Below are positions 32,663 through 40,742 of a stretch of DNA of 64,000 bases, piece by piece (position 1 is the stretch's first letter; each line of letters starts with the position of its first letter). Origin of the DNA: CAZSBB01 sp964605235 (lineage in GTDB: Bacteria > Planctomycetota > Phycisphaerae > Phycisphaerales > Phycisphaeraceae). The translations under genes and the position numbers were made by a program. The DNA lies in the NCBI GenBank assembly GCA_964605235.1, contig CAZSBB010000001.1, positions 279,493 to 343,492 of the forward strand, read 5' to 3'. A model generated the notes under the pieces. The model ran no database searches. It was not told where the DNA came from and worked only from the letters and a program-made list of their open reading frames with translations.

Positions 32663-33103
32663 TCTCACAGAGACACGGAGCCACAGAGATGCAGGAGAAT
32701 GCGATCGGCACGCTGATCGTGGACTTTGCTGTCCATCTCCATCAGGATTTGGGCCCAGGTCTGCTGGAATCGGTTTATGAGGTAACGTTGACCCGGCAGT
32801 TGGAGAAGCGGGGATTGCAGGTGGAACGACAGGTGCCGGTGGCGATCAAACACGATGGCGAGATTTTCGAGCAAGGCTTTCGTGCCGACCTGATCGTGAA
32901 CGGCAAAGTCCTGGTCGAATTGAAATCCGTCGAGAAAATCGCCCCGGCGCACAAAAAGCAGTTGCTGACCTACCTGCGGCTGACGGGCCTGAAACTGGGT
33001 TACCTGCTTAACTTTGGTGAAGCACTGATGAAGAACGGCATCACCCGCATGATCAACGGCTCGCTGGACTGACTTCTCCGTGCCTCTGTGTCTCTGTGCG
33101 CGA
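32663..33103 (+). mobile_element. CACAGAG-armed element carrying a GxxExxY gene
   Basis: Left arm 32663-32687 (CTCACAGAGACACGGAGCCA and on) ends 1 nt before the ATG at 32689; right arm 33074-33103 (TTCTCCGTGCCTCTGTGTCT and on) starts 1 nt after the stop at 33072. The arms are inverted relative to each other and match those of the three empty copies in the window. I read this as one 441-bp unit with inverted arms and one gene. Mobility is inference; no target-site duplication can be proved from one locus. Confidence 0.55.
32689..33072 (+). CDS. GxxExxY protein (PD-(D/E)XK nuclease fold)
   Basis: 127 residues. The name-giving motif is GLLESVY (in LGPGLLESVYEVTL); a nuclease-like core follows: FRADLIVNGKVLVELKSVEKI, with Asp and the E-x-K pair in the order expected of PD-(D/E)XK enzymes, then the helix HKKQLLTYLRLTGLKLGYLLNFG. 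Family members are widespread, multicopy and of unknown function. The ATG at 32689 fits the family N-terminus; an in-frame ATG at 32641 would add 16 residues encoded by the left repeat arm. The gene fills the space between two inverted CACAGAG arms. Confidence 0.85.
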   Translation: MQENAIGTLIVDFAVHLHQDLGPGLLESVYEVTLTRQLEKRGLQVERQVPVAIKHDGEIFEQGFRADLIVNGKVLVELKSVEKIAPAHKKQLLTYLRLTGLKLGYLLNFGEALMKNGITRMINGSLD

Positions 33104-33165
33104 CTCTCTTCGCTTCTTCGCTTCCAGTACGATGTTCCCCACTTGCTGGCGTTGGGAGCCTGGTT

Positions 33166-35127
33166 ATGACGCAATCTGTACCGCCGATGGATGTGGCCGC
33201 CGGGTCTGTGGGTCCGGAGGGGGAGCCGTGGTCGCTGGCGCGCGCCGCGGAGCTCTACGGCATCGACGCCTGGAGCAACGGCTACTTCAGCATCAACGAG
33301 CGTGGGCATGTCGCAGTGGACCCGGCGGGGAAAGGTCGGCCGATCATCGACCTGAAGAACCTCGTCGATGAAATCCGCCAGCGCGATCTCTACCCCCCGC
33401 TGCTGCTGCGTTTCACCGACATCCTCGACCATCGCCTGGCGCAGGTCCATGGGGTGTTCCAGAACGCCATGCGCGAGCTGGGCTACCAGGGCGACTACCG
33501 CTGCGTGTATCCCATCAAGGTCAATCAGCAGCGCCAGGTGGTGGAGGAAATCCTCCGGCTGGGGCAGACCCATGGCTTCGGGCTCGAGGCCGGCAGCAAG
33601 CCGGAGCTGTTGGCGGTGATGGCGCTGGTGGAAGACAACACCACGCCGATCATCTGCAACGGGTTCAAGGATGACGAGTTCATCGAAGCCGTGATCCTGA
33701 GCGCCAAGATCGGGCGCAACATCATTCCCGTGGTGGAGAAGTTCAGCGAACTGAAGCTGATCGCCAAGTACGCCAAAGCCCATGACGTCAAACCCAGCAT
33801 CGGCATCCGCGTGAAGCTGGCGGCGCGCGGGGCGGGACGCTGGGAATCCTCCGGCGGGGAACGCAGCAAATTCGGCCTGTTCATCAGCGAAGTGCTCGAT
33901 GCCGTCGAGTTCCTCCGCGCTCAGGGCATGACCGACTGCCTGCGCCTGCTGCATGTCCATCTGGGCAGCCAGATCAGCAACATTCAGAACATCAAGGCGG
34001 GCCTCACCGAGCTGAGCCGGGTGTATGTCGAACTGCAGCGCGCCGGCGCCGACCTGCGCTACATCGACGTCGGCGGCGGGCTGGGCGTGGATTACGACGG
34101 CAGCAACTCCAACGCCGAGTCGAGCATCAACTACACCTTGCAGGAATACGCCAACGACGTGGTGTATCACATTCGCCAGGTGTGCGACGCCGAGGGCATG
34201 GCGCATCCGACCATCATCAGCGAGTCCGGCCGGGCGCTGGTGGCGTACCACTCAGTGCTGGTGTTCAACGTGCTGGGTTCCTCGGGCTTTGCGCCCAACT
34301 CCCTGCCGCAGCAGATCACCGATGAAGAACGTGCGGACATGCCCCAGCCGGTCTGGACGCTGTACGAAACCTGGCGCGACCTGAGCGACAAGAACTACAA
34401 CGAGTTTTATCACGACGCCATAGCCGCCCGCGACCAGACCATGAGCCTGTTCAATCTGGGCTACTGCTCGCTGGCGCACCGCGCCCTGGCGGAGAAGCTG
34501 TATTACGCCATCTGCGTGCGCGTGGTGCAGCTCGCCAAAGCCGACGAACAGTCCGCCGATGAGTTCCGCGAGCTTGAGCATCTGCTGTGCGACACGTATT
34601 TCTGCAATCTGTCGATCTTCCAGTCGCTGCCCGACAGCTGGGCGATCGACCAGCTCTTTCCCATCATGCCCATCCATCGCCTGAATGAAGCGCCCACCCG
34701 GCAGGGCCTGCTGGCGGACATCACCTGCGATTCCGATGGCAAGATCGACCGCTTCATCACCGACGGCCGGCGCGCCAAACCCGTGCTCGAACTGCACCCG
34801 CTCAACGAGCAGGATTACGACCTGGCGGTGTTCCTCGTCGGGGCGTACCAGGAAATCCTCGGCGACCTGCACAACCTGTTCGGCGACACCCATGCGGTGC
34901 ACATCCGCCTCGATGAAGATGGCCAGCCCGCCATCGAGGAAGTCGTCGAAGGCGACACCGTGCGCGAAGTGCTCAACTATGTGCAGTTCTCCGCCGACGA
35001 CCTGAAACGCACCATGCGCCGGCATGTCGAGCAGGCGCTGCGGCGCAACCAACTGACCCTCGACGAATCCAAAGCCCTGCTGCGGTTCTATGAAAACGGG
35101 CTCGAAGGCTACACCTACCTGGAATAG
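33166..35127 (+). CDS. speA: biosynthetic arginine decarboxylase
   Basis: 653 residues, close to the 658 of E. coli SpeA. Features include the start WSLARAAELYGIDAWSNGYFSINERGHVAV, the PLP-binding Lys in YRCVYPIKVNQQRQVVEEI, GLEAGSKPEL, LHVHLGSQISNIQNIKAGL, DVGGGLGVDYDGS, and SESGRALVAYHSVLVFNVL. It converts arginine to agmatine and CO2, the first step of one route to putrescine and spermidine. The ATG at 33166 has GGGAG 8 nt upstream. No speB or agmatine deiminase gene is adjacent. It follows the GxxExxY element directly. Confidence 0.96.
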   Translation: MTQSVPPMDVAAGSVGPEGEPWSLARAAELYGIDAWSNGYFSINERGHVAVDPAGKGRPIIDLKNLVDEIRQRDLYPPLLLRFTDILDHRLAQVHGVFQNAMRELGYQGDYRCVYPIKVNQQRQVVEEILRLGQTHGFGLEAGSKPELLAVMALVEDNTTPIICNGFKDDEFIEAVILSAKIGRNIIPVVEKFSELKLIAKYAKAHDVKPSIGIRVKLAARGAGRWESSGGERSKFGLFISEVLDAVEFLRAQGMTDCLRLLHVHLGSQISNIQNIKAGLTELSRVYVELQRAGADLRYIDVGGGLGVDYDGSNSNAESSINYTLQEYANDVVYHIRQVCDAEGMAHPTIISESGRALVAYHSVLVFNVLGSSGFAPNSLPQQITDEERADMPQPVWTLYETWRDLSDKNYNEFYHDAIAARDQTMSLFNLGYCSLAHRALAEKLYYAICVRVVQLAKADEQSADEFRELEHLLCDTYFCNLSIFQSLPDSWAIDQLFPIMPIHRLNEAPTRQGLLADITCDSDGKIDRFITDGRRAKPVLELHPLNEQDYDLAVFLVGAYQEILGDLHNLFGDTHAVHIRLDEDGQPAIEEVVEGDTVREVLNYVQFSADDLKRTMRRHVEQALRRNQLTLDESKALLRFYENGLEGYTYLE

Positions 35128-35201
35128 GAGATCGGAACTCACCGCGGCGCCGGCCGATCATGCCTTTTCCCGCCGTGATCGATCATGGCTCTCCTGCCCA
35201 T

Positions 35202-35230
35202 TTAGCCCCGGGTCATTGACCCGGGGCTAA
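35202..35230. repeat. 29-bp palindromic repeat, copy 2
   Basis: Identical to 7984-8012 including the central T and the flanking CAT and GTG. It lies between speA and the TauE-like gene on the same strand. Confidence 0.85.
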
Positions 35231-35264
35231 GTGCAACTGCATCAGTGGTGACTCCCTCACTTTC

Positions 35265-36056
35265 ATGCTGCCCACCATTCCCGACGGCATCGCTCCCTGG
35301 TGGTACTACTGCTGCGTCGGCGCCGCCATCCTCATCACCGGCATCGCCAAAGGCGGGTTCGGCGGCGGCATCGGCATCCTCGCCATCCCCCTGCTGGTGC
35401 TGGTCATGCCCGCCAACAAAATGCTCGGCACCCTGCTGCCGGTGCTGGTCGTCGCCGACGTGCTCTCCAGCCTGCACTACCTGCGCCAGTGGGATTGGGG
35501 TCGGCTGCGCTGGATGATCCTGGGCGCGTTCATCGGCGTGGCGCTCGGTTCGGTGGTGCTGTGGCGCCTGGGTGAACAGGACGAAAAAGCGCTCAGCACC
35601 ACGCTCTCGCTGATCGTCGGCAGCGTGTGTCTGCTGGTGGTCCTCATGCAGAGCTACCGGCTGACTGGACGCGAACTGCCCACGCTGCCGCCCCACCCGG
35701 CGTCCGGCACGACCATCGGCGTGCTGGCGGGCGCGGTGTCCACCATCAGCCACTCCGCCGGGCCGATCATCACCATTTATCTGTTGCAGGAGAAGCTGCC
35801 CAAGCGCCTGCTCGTGGGCACCATGCTGATGTACACCCTGGTCATCAACACGGTGAAGCTGCCGCCCTTCGTCGCCTTTGGTTACATCAACGCCGAGACG
35901 CTGCGCGATTCCATCTGGTTCATCCCCCTGCTGCCGGCGGGCACCGTGCTGGGCGCGTGGATGAACAAGCGCGTTCCGGAAAAACCCTTCGCGGTGGTGA
36001 TGTACGTCGCGGCCGCGGCGGCGGCGGGACACATGATCTACAAAGCGCTGATGTAA
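35265..36056 (+). CDS. TauE/SafE-family membrane permease
   Basis: 263 residues with about eight hydrophobic helices arranged as two related halves. Family-type segments are CCVGAAILITGIAKGGFGGGIGILAIPLLVLVMP (with the Gly-rich helix and GGFGGG) and the second-half IGVLAGAVSTISHSAGPIITIYLLQEKLPKRLLVGTMLMYTLVINTVKLPPF. The family exports or moves sulfite, sulfonates or other organic anions; the substrate here is unknown. There is no clear Shine-Dalgarno before the ATG at 35265. A palindromic repeat lies upstream, 35 nt from the start. Confidence 0.85.
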   Translation: MLPTIPDGIAPWWYYCCVGAAILITGIAKGGFGGGIGILAIPLLVLVMPANKMLGTLLPVLVVADVLSSLHYLRQWDWGRLRWMILGAFIGVALGSVVLWRLGEQDEKALSTTLSLIVGSVCLLVVLMQSYRLTGRELPTLPPHPASGTTIGVLAGAVSTISHSAGPIITIYLLQEKLPKRLLVGTMLMYTLVINTVKLPPFVAFGYINAETLRDSIWFIPLLPAGTVLGAWMNKRVPEKPFAVVMYVAAAAAAGHMIYKALM

Positions 36057-36162
36057 AAGCACTGGCGTCGCACAGCACGCGGCCGCATGTGGCTCATCCG
36101 CAAAAATATGGCGAAATTTCCGCATAATCCGGGTGTTTTTCCCGGCATCCGCCGTTTTGCGG

Positions 36163-36191
36163 TTGACATCCCTCTCAGATCGTTTAGTTAA
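36163..36191 (+). promoter_or_regulatory. sigma-70-like promoter of the methyltransferase-ABC cluster
   Basis: A perfect -35 TTGACA at 36163-36168 with a weaker AT-rich -10 region (TTTAGTTAA) about 15-17 bp downstream, about 95 nt before the methyltransferase ATG. Confidence 0.45.
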
Positions 36192-36284
36192 GAGTTCTCA
36201 CCTGACATTCCGCTTGCACTCCCGCGCGGCCCGTGGCGCGCGGCGGTGGTGTTTTGTTTTCAGTTGACCCAGCAGGAGAATCCC

Positions 36285-37091
36285 ATGCCCCAATCCCATA
36301 CCGACACCGCCAGCGAACTGCTGACCCAGCGCCAGGACATGTTCGACATCCGCCTGCCCGACCTGTCGAAAACCGTCAGCCAGGACACCGAATGGTGCGA
36401 GGTCAAACTTGACGACCAGTGGCGCCGCTTCCGCTTTCACGACTATCACGAGATTTATCAGGTGCCCGGGCTGTACGAATGCCTGTTCTATCGCATGCTC
36501 AAGTGCAATTCGCCGTGGCGCGTGGTGAGTGAACTGGAAACCGAACTGCGCGAGCACCGCACGCCGCCGGAGTCGCTGCGCGTGCTGGACCTGGGCGCGG
36601 GCAACGGCATGGTGGGCGCCGCCCTGCACCACATGGGTGTGCGCTCCTGTGTGGGCGTGGACATCATTCCCGAAGCCAGGGAAGCAGCGCTGCGCGATCG
36701 GCCGTGGGTGTATGACGATTACTTCGTCGCCGACTTCACCGATCTCAATGAACCCACGGATGAAAAGCTGCGCGACCTGCGGCTCAACTGCCTGACCGTG
36801 GTGGCGGCGCTGGGCTTTGCCGACATCCCGCCCCGCGCCCTGCTGACCGCGCTGGACCTGCTGGACACGCCCGCGTGGCTGGCGCTCAACGTCAAGGAAA
36901 ATTTCCTCGATCCCCAGGACGACAGCGGTTTCGCCCAGCTTTTCCAGCAGCTCATCGCCAGCAAGGTGATTCAGATTCAAAGCTATCGGCGGGTGCGCCA
37001 TCGCGTGGCGACCACCGGCAAGCCGCTGTACTACATCGCCCTGATCGCCACCAAGCAGCACGACGTGCCCGACCATCTGCTGAGCGCGTAA
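36285..37091 (+). CDS. SAM-dependent methyltransferase, substrate unknown
   Basis: 268 residues. Class I methyltransferase motif I VLDLGAGNGMVGAAL, motif II region VGVDIIPEAREAAL, and DYFVADFTDL. The N-terminal 90 residues (SELLTQRQDMFDIRLPDLSKTVSQDTEWCEV and YHEIYQVPGLYECLFYRMLKCNSP) are a leader that may bind substrate. AGGAG lies 6 nt before the ATG at 36285. It ends 11 nt before an osmoprotectant-type ABC ATPase, so the two are very probably cotranscribed. A link to methylated solutes such as betaines is possible but is inference. Confidence 0.82.
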   Translation: MPQSHTDTASELLTQRQDMFDIRLPDLSKTVSQDTEWCEVKLDDQWRRFRFHDYHEIYQVPGLYECLFYRMLKCNSPWRVVSELETELREHRTPPESLRVLDLGAGNGMVGAALHHMGVRSCVGVDIIPEAREAALRDRPWVYDDYFVADFTDLNEPTDEKLRDLRLNCLTVVAALGFADIPPRALLTALDLLDTPAWLALNVKENFLDPQDDSGFAQLFQQLIASKVIQIQSYRRVRHRVATTGKPLYYIALIATKQHDVPDHLLSA

Positions 37092-37102
37092 CGGAGCTGA
37101 AC

Positions 37103-37879
37103 GTGGCGAACATTCGACTGCTTCAACTCACCAAACGCTATCCCAACGCCCTGGCCCCGGCAGTGGATCAGCTTGACCTGCACATCGATGCGGGCGAGCT
37201 GATCGTGCTGCTGGGCGCCAGCGGGTGCGGCAAAACCACCACGCTCAAAATGATCAATCGGCTCATCGAGCCCAGCGCGGGCGTCGTGGACATCGATGGG
37301 CAGGATGCCGCGACGCTCGATCCCGTCGAGCTGCGCCGCAGCATCGGTTACGTCATTCAGCATGTGGGCTTGTTCCCGCACTGGACGGTGGCGCAAAACG
37401 TCGCGGCGGTGCCGTGGCTCAAGCATTGGCCCCGGGCGCGCACGGCCGCGCGGGTGGATGAACTGCTGGAGCTGGTGCATCTGCCAGCCGGGGAGTTCCG
37501 AGCGCGCTATCCGCGTCAGCTTTCGGGCGGGCAACGGCAGCGTGTGGGTTTGGCGCGGGCGCTCGCCGCGGAGCCGCGCTTGATGCTGATGGATGAACCG
37601 CTGGGCGCGCTGGACCCTTTGACCCGCGACGCGCTGCAGGAGGAATACCTGCGCCTGCATCGGGAACTGAAGCTCACCACGGTGATGGTGACGCACGACA
37701 TGACCGAGGCGCTGCTGCTGGCGGATCGCATCGTCGTGATGGACGCCGGCCGGCTGGTGCAGTGCGGCTCGCCGTGGGAACTGCTGCACCATCCCGCCCA
37801 TGACCTGGTGCGCCAGATGATTCACACGCCGCAGCGGCAAACGGAGCGGCTGGAACAACTGCTGCACGCGGCGGGCTAA
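37103..37879 (+). CDS. osmoprotectant (glycine betaine/choline-type) ABC transporter ATPase
   Basis: 258 residues. Walker A LGASGCGKTTTLKMINRL, Q-loop YVIQHVGLFPHWTVAQNVAAVP, signature LSGGQRQRVGLARAL, Walker B LMLMDEPLGALDPLTR and H-loop VTHDMTEAL. QHVGLFPH and KMINRLIEPSAG are typical of OpuCA/ProV/OsmV-type subunits; the usual C-terminal CBS domains are absent. It drives uptake with the fused permease-binding protein encoded downstream. The GTG at 37103 has GGAG about 6 nt upstream. Its stop codon is the first element of a 60-bp palindrome. Confidence 0.9.
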   Translation: MANIRLLQLTKRYPNALAPAVDQLDLHIDAGELIVLLGASGCGKTTTLKMINRLIEPSAGVVDIDGQDAATLDPVELRRSIGYVIQHVGLFPHWTVAQNVAAVPWLKHWPRARTAARVDELLELVHLPAGEFRARYPRQLSGGQRQRVGLARALAAEPRLMLMDEPLGALDPLTRDALQEEYLRLHRELKLTTVMVTHDMTEALLLADRIVVMDAGRLVQCGSPWELLHHPAHDLVRQMIHTPQRQTERLEQLLHAAG

Positions 37880-37936
37880 AAAAGGGGATAAGTACATTTA
37901 ATTTCGCGAAATTAAATGTACTTATCCCCTTTTTTA
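37877..37936. repeat. 60-bp perfect palindrome (REP-like)
   Basis: Perfectly symmetric around 37906/37907, with half site TAAAAAAGGGGATAAGTACA continuing to TTTCG. It includes the stop codon of the ATPase gene. The GGGGATAAGTACATTTAATT string resembles REP sequences known with IS200-like REP-associated transposases in other bacteria. As RNA it forms a hairpin of nearly 30 bp ending in six U, so it is also a strong terminator for either strand. Confidence 0.9.
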
Positions 37937-37956
37937 ACCGCGACAACGGATGGAGC

Positions 37957-39525
37957 ATGATGGATTTTTTCGGTGCACAGTGGGCCAGCGCGTGGGCGCG
38001 GCTGCCGGAGTATCTGGGCGAGCATATTCGCATCACGCTGGTGGCGCTGGCGGCAGGACTGAGCGTCAGTCTGCCGCTGGCGCTGGCGGCGCTGCGCCGA
38101 CCGTGGCTGCGGCATCCGCTGCTGGCGGCGGCGGGGGCGATCCAGACCATCCCCGGCATCGCGCTGCTGGCGCTGTTTTATCCGCTGCTGTTCGGCGTCG
38201 CCACGCTGACCGAAGCGTGGTTTGGTTGGCGCTTCAGTGCGCTGGGATTCTGGCCCACGGTGCTGGCGCTGCTGCTGTACAGCATGTTGCCGGTGCTGCG
38301 CAACACCATTGCCGGCATCGAGGGCGTGGACCCGGCGGTGGTGGAAGCGGCGCGCGGGATGGGCTTTGCCCCGCGTCAGGTGCTGCTGCGGGTGCAACTG
38401 CCCTTGGCGCTGCCGGTGATACTCGCGGGGGTGCGCACCGCCACGGTGTGGGTGGTGGGCATCGCCACGCTGTCGACGCCGGTGGGTCAGACCAGCCTGG
38501 GCAACTACATTTTCGCGGGCCTGCAGACGCAGAACTGGACCGACGTGCTCTTTGGCTGTGTGGCGGCGGCGGTGCTGGCGATGGTGCTCGATCAACTGGT
38601 GGCGCAGGCGGATGTCGCCTGGCGGCGGCGCAGCCTGGCGCATGGGCTGGGGGTGCTGGTCGTGGTGCTGGCGGTGCTCGGCGCGGGATTGGGCGGTATG
38701 CGCTGGCAACGGCAGACGGCTGCGCAGCCAACCTGCGTCATCGGCGCCAAGACCTTCAGCGAACAGTTCATCCTCGCGGAGTTGATCCAGCAGCGCGTCG
38801 CAGCAGCCGGCTACGCCGCGACTGTGCGCCAGGGCTTGGGTTCAAGCGTCGCATTTGATGCCTTATGCAACGGCGACCTGGATTGCTATGTCGATTACTC
38901 GGGGACCATCTGGGCGAATTACATGAAGCGCGCGGGCATTCGTCCGCGTGCGGAAATGCTGGCGCAGGTCACGCAATGGTTGGCGCAGGAGCATGGCGTG
39001 GTGTGTCTGGGCACGCTGGGGTTTGAGAATGCGTATGGCCTGGCGGTGCGGAAAAGCCTGGCGGAGAAGCTGCACCTGCGCAGCATCGCGGACCTGGCGC
39101 TACACGCCGACGCGCTGACCATCGGCGGGGATTATGAGTTCTTCGGCCGACCTGAGTGGGAACGGCTGCGAACGATTTATGGTTTGCAGTTTGCCGCCCG
39201 CAAGCAGTTTCAATCGACCTTCATGTACCGCGCCGCCGGCGACGGCGAAGTGGATGTCATCAGCGCGTTCACCAGCGATGGACGGATAGCCGCGTATGAG
39301 CTGACGGTGCTGACGGACCCGCAGCAGGCGATTCTGCCGTATGACGCGGTGCTGTTGTTGTCGCCCCGCGCCGCCCGAGAGACGAAGCTGCGACAGGCGC
39401 TGACGCCGTTGGTGGAGAGGATTGACATCAGCGCCATGCAGCGCGCCAACCAACTGGTGGATGTGGATGGGCAAACCCCCGCCGCGGCCGCCCGGTGGCT
39501 CGCCGACCAACTGCACGCGAAGTGA
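37957..39525 (+). CDS. fused permease and substrate-binding protein of an osmoprotectant ABC transporter
   Basis: 522 residues. Residues 1-215 form an OpuCB/OsmW-type permease (TLVALAAGLSVSLPLALAALRR, IQTIPGIALLALFYPLL, the EAA-like VDPAVVEAARGMGFAPRQVLLRVQLPLALPVILAGVRTA). One more helix (about 230-248) links to a substrate-binding domain from about 258 (CVIGAKTFSEQFILAELIQQRVAAAGY, DLDCYVDYSGTIWANYM, FQSTFMYRAAGDGEVDVISAFTSDGRI), the OpuAC/QAT type that binds quaternary amines. It imports a betaine- or choline-like solute. Two ATGs are adjacent (37957, 37960); GGAG lies closely upstream. It is separated from the ATPase gene by the palindrome. Confidence 0.88.
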   Translation: MMDFFGAQWASAWARLPEYLGEHIRITLVALAAGLSVSLPLALAALRRPWLRHPLLAAAGAIQTIPGIALLALFYPLLFGVATLTEAWFGWRFSALGFWPTVLALLLYSMLPVLRNTIAGIEGVDPAVVEAARGMGFAPRQVLLRVQLPLALPVILAGVRTATVWVVGIATLSTPVGQTSLGNYIFAGLQTQNWTDVLFGCVAAAVLAMVLDQLVAQADVAWRRRSLAHGLGVLVVVLAVLGAGLGGMRWQRQTAAQPTCVIGAKTFSEQFILAELIQQRVAAAGYAATVRQGLGSSVAFDALCNGDLDCYVDYSGTIWANYMKRAGIRPRAEMLAQVTQWLAQEHGVVCLGTLGFENAYGLAVRKSLAEKLHLRSIADLALHADALTIGGDYEFFGRPEWERLRTIYGLQFAARKQFQSTFMYRAAGDGEVDVISAFTSDGRIAAYELTVLTDPQQAILPYDAVLLLSPRAARETKLRQALTPLVERIDISAMQRANQLVDVDGQTPAAAARWLADQLHAK

Positions 39526-39531
39526 AGTGCG

Positions 39532-39918
39532 TCAGATCATCGGCGTCGCGCGCTGGCAGAGCTGGATCGCCAGCCCCCACGGGTCACGCAGCATCGCCAG
39601 CGTATCGCCCGCCGGCGTGGTGATCGGTTCGCCCACGGCCGTCGCGCCGGCGGCGAGCAGACGCTGCCGTTCGCCCTGCACATCAGTCACGCTGAAAGCC
39701 AGATGCAGATGCAGCGGATCCATCGAGCGGTAATCCGGCACCGACGCGGCCGGGTTGTTGTACAGCTCCACCATCACGTGATTGCCGGTGTCCGCCAGGA
39801 AGTGCATGTAGGGCGACTCGGTGCTGCTGCGCACCATGCGCAGGCCCAGATGTTCGACGAACCACTGGGCGACCTGCGCGGGCTGCGCGACCTGGAAAGC
39901 GACGTGTTCGATTTTCAT
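39532..39918 (-). CDS. VOC (glyoxalase/dioxygenase) family protein
   Basis: 128 residues, a pair of beta-alpha-beta-beta-beta units: MKIEHVAFQVAQPAQVAQWFVEHLGLRMV, HVMVELYNN, LHLAFSVTDVQGERQRLLAAGA and MLRDPWGLAIQLCQRA. Metal-ligand positions hold His (EHVAF), Glu (VELY) and His (HLAF), while the fourth position appears to be Gln (IQL) instead of Glu, so metal binding may be altered. Reaction unknown. The ATG at 39918 matches the fold start. It converges on the transporter gene with a 6-nt gap. Confidence 0.82.
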   Translation of the reverse strand: MKIEHVAFQVAQPAQVAQWFVEHLGLRMVRSSTESPYMHFLADTGNHVMVELYNNPAASVPDYRSMDPLHLHLAFSVTDVQGERQRLLAAGATAVGEPITTPAGDTLAMLRDPWGLAIQLCQRATPMI

Positions 39919-40062
39919 GGGTATGGTTCCCCGGCGTTGGCCCCCTGGAGTCAACCCCCTGGTCAAATCCCCGGATATCCGGCGGATTCGCTGCGCTCAT
40001 CCGGCGGCTTGGAGCGGCTTGGGGGGCGTGGGGGTGGAGGAGGTGGGTGAAAGTTGGGGTGG

Positions 40063-40560
40063 TTATTTGCCGGCTTTGGCGACGGGGGTGGCGTTTTCGC
40101 TCACGACCAGTTTGTGCTTGCGGCGGATCAGGTCCAGCAGGTGGGTCACTTCGGTCTGGTTGACCGGGGTGAAATTCGCCCAGTGCAGTTCGACCGCCTG
40201 CTTGGCAAGTTTGACGCCTTCGCGCACGAGTTTGTTGAGCCGGCGGAGCGGAAGGGCGTCGAACTGGGTGTCGGTCAGGGGGATGGAGACGACCGGCGCG
40301 CCGACCTTGGCGACGAGGTAGCAGAGGACTTCAGGCTGGGGGTTTTTCAGGTCGGCGAAGCGGAATTCGATGGTCCAGTTCCAGCTCGGGCCGTACCAGG
40401 CAAGGGACATTTCGACGTGGGGCATTTCCCGGACTTCATCGAAGATGGTTTCCAGGGCCTTGCGATGGTGAGCCGCCAGGGGCGCCATGAGCTGTTCGAG
40501 CGTGGGCTGGGTCCAGCGGTTTTCCCAGGGCAGGCGAATTTTGGGCAGGGATTTGGCCAT
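40063..40560 (-). CDS. conserved-looking hypothetical protein
   Basis: 165 residues, soluble, with no motif I can name. It begins MAKSLPKIRLPWENRW, contains ALETIFDEVREMPHVEMSLAWYGPSWNWTIEFRF and ends in a Lys-rich helix and tail. Trp/Phe-rich strands followed by VSIPLTDTQFDALPLRRLNKLVREGVKLAKQAVELHWANF suggest a small alpha/beta fold. Codon use matches neighbours, which supports a real gene. No operon partner is evident; the next minus-strand gene starts at 43082 and ends at 40743. Confidence 0.6.
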   Translation of the reverse strand: MAKSLPKIRLPWENRWTQPTLEQLMAPLAAHHRKALETIFDEVREMPHVEMSLAWYGPSWNWTIEFRFADLKNPQPEVLCYLVAKVGAPVVSIPLTDTQFDALPLRRLNKLVREGVKLAKQAVELHWANFTPVNQTEVTHLLDLIRRKHKLVVSENATPVAKAGK

Positions 40561-40742
40561 CGTCGATGTCGCACTCCAATTGGCGAATGGACTGCCGGCG
40601 GGGCAGGGATAGACGGGAAATCATAGCCACCGACCGGGGGGACGCAACCGCGCGGGAACATTGGTCAGCCGCCGCCGGGTCACGACGTTCGCCTGTACCG
40701 GCTGGGGAACCTTCGGGAGAATCTCCGCCGAAGCCGCCGAAG

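Noticed and set aside
26531..33103. CRISPR array suggested by repeated CACAGAG units
   Set aside because: Units are 7-9 bp, irregular and arranged as inverted arms; there are no equal-length spacers and no cas genes.
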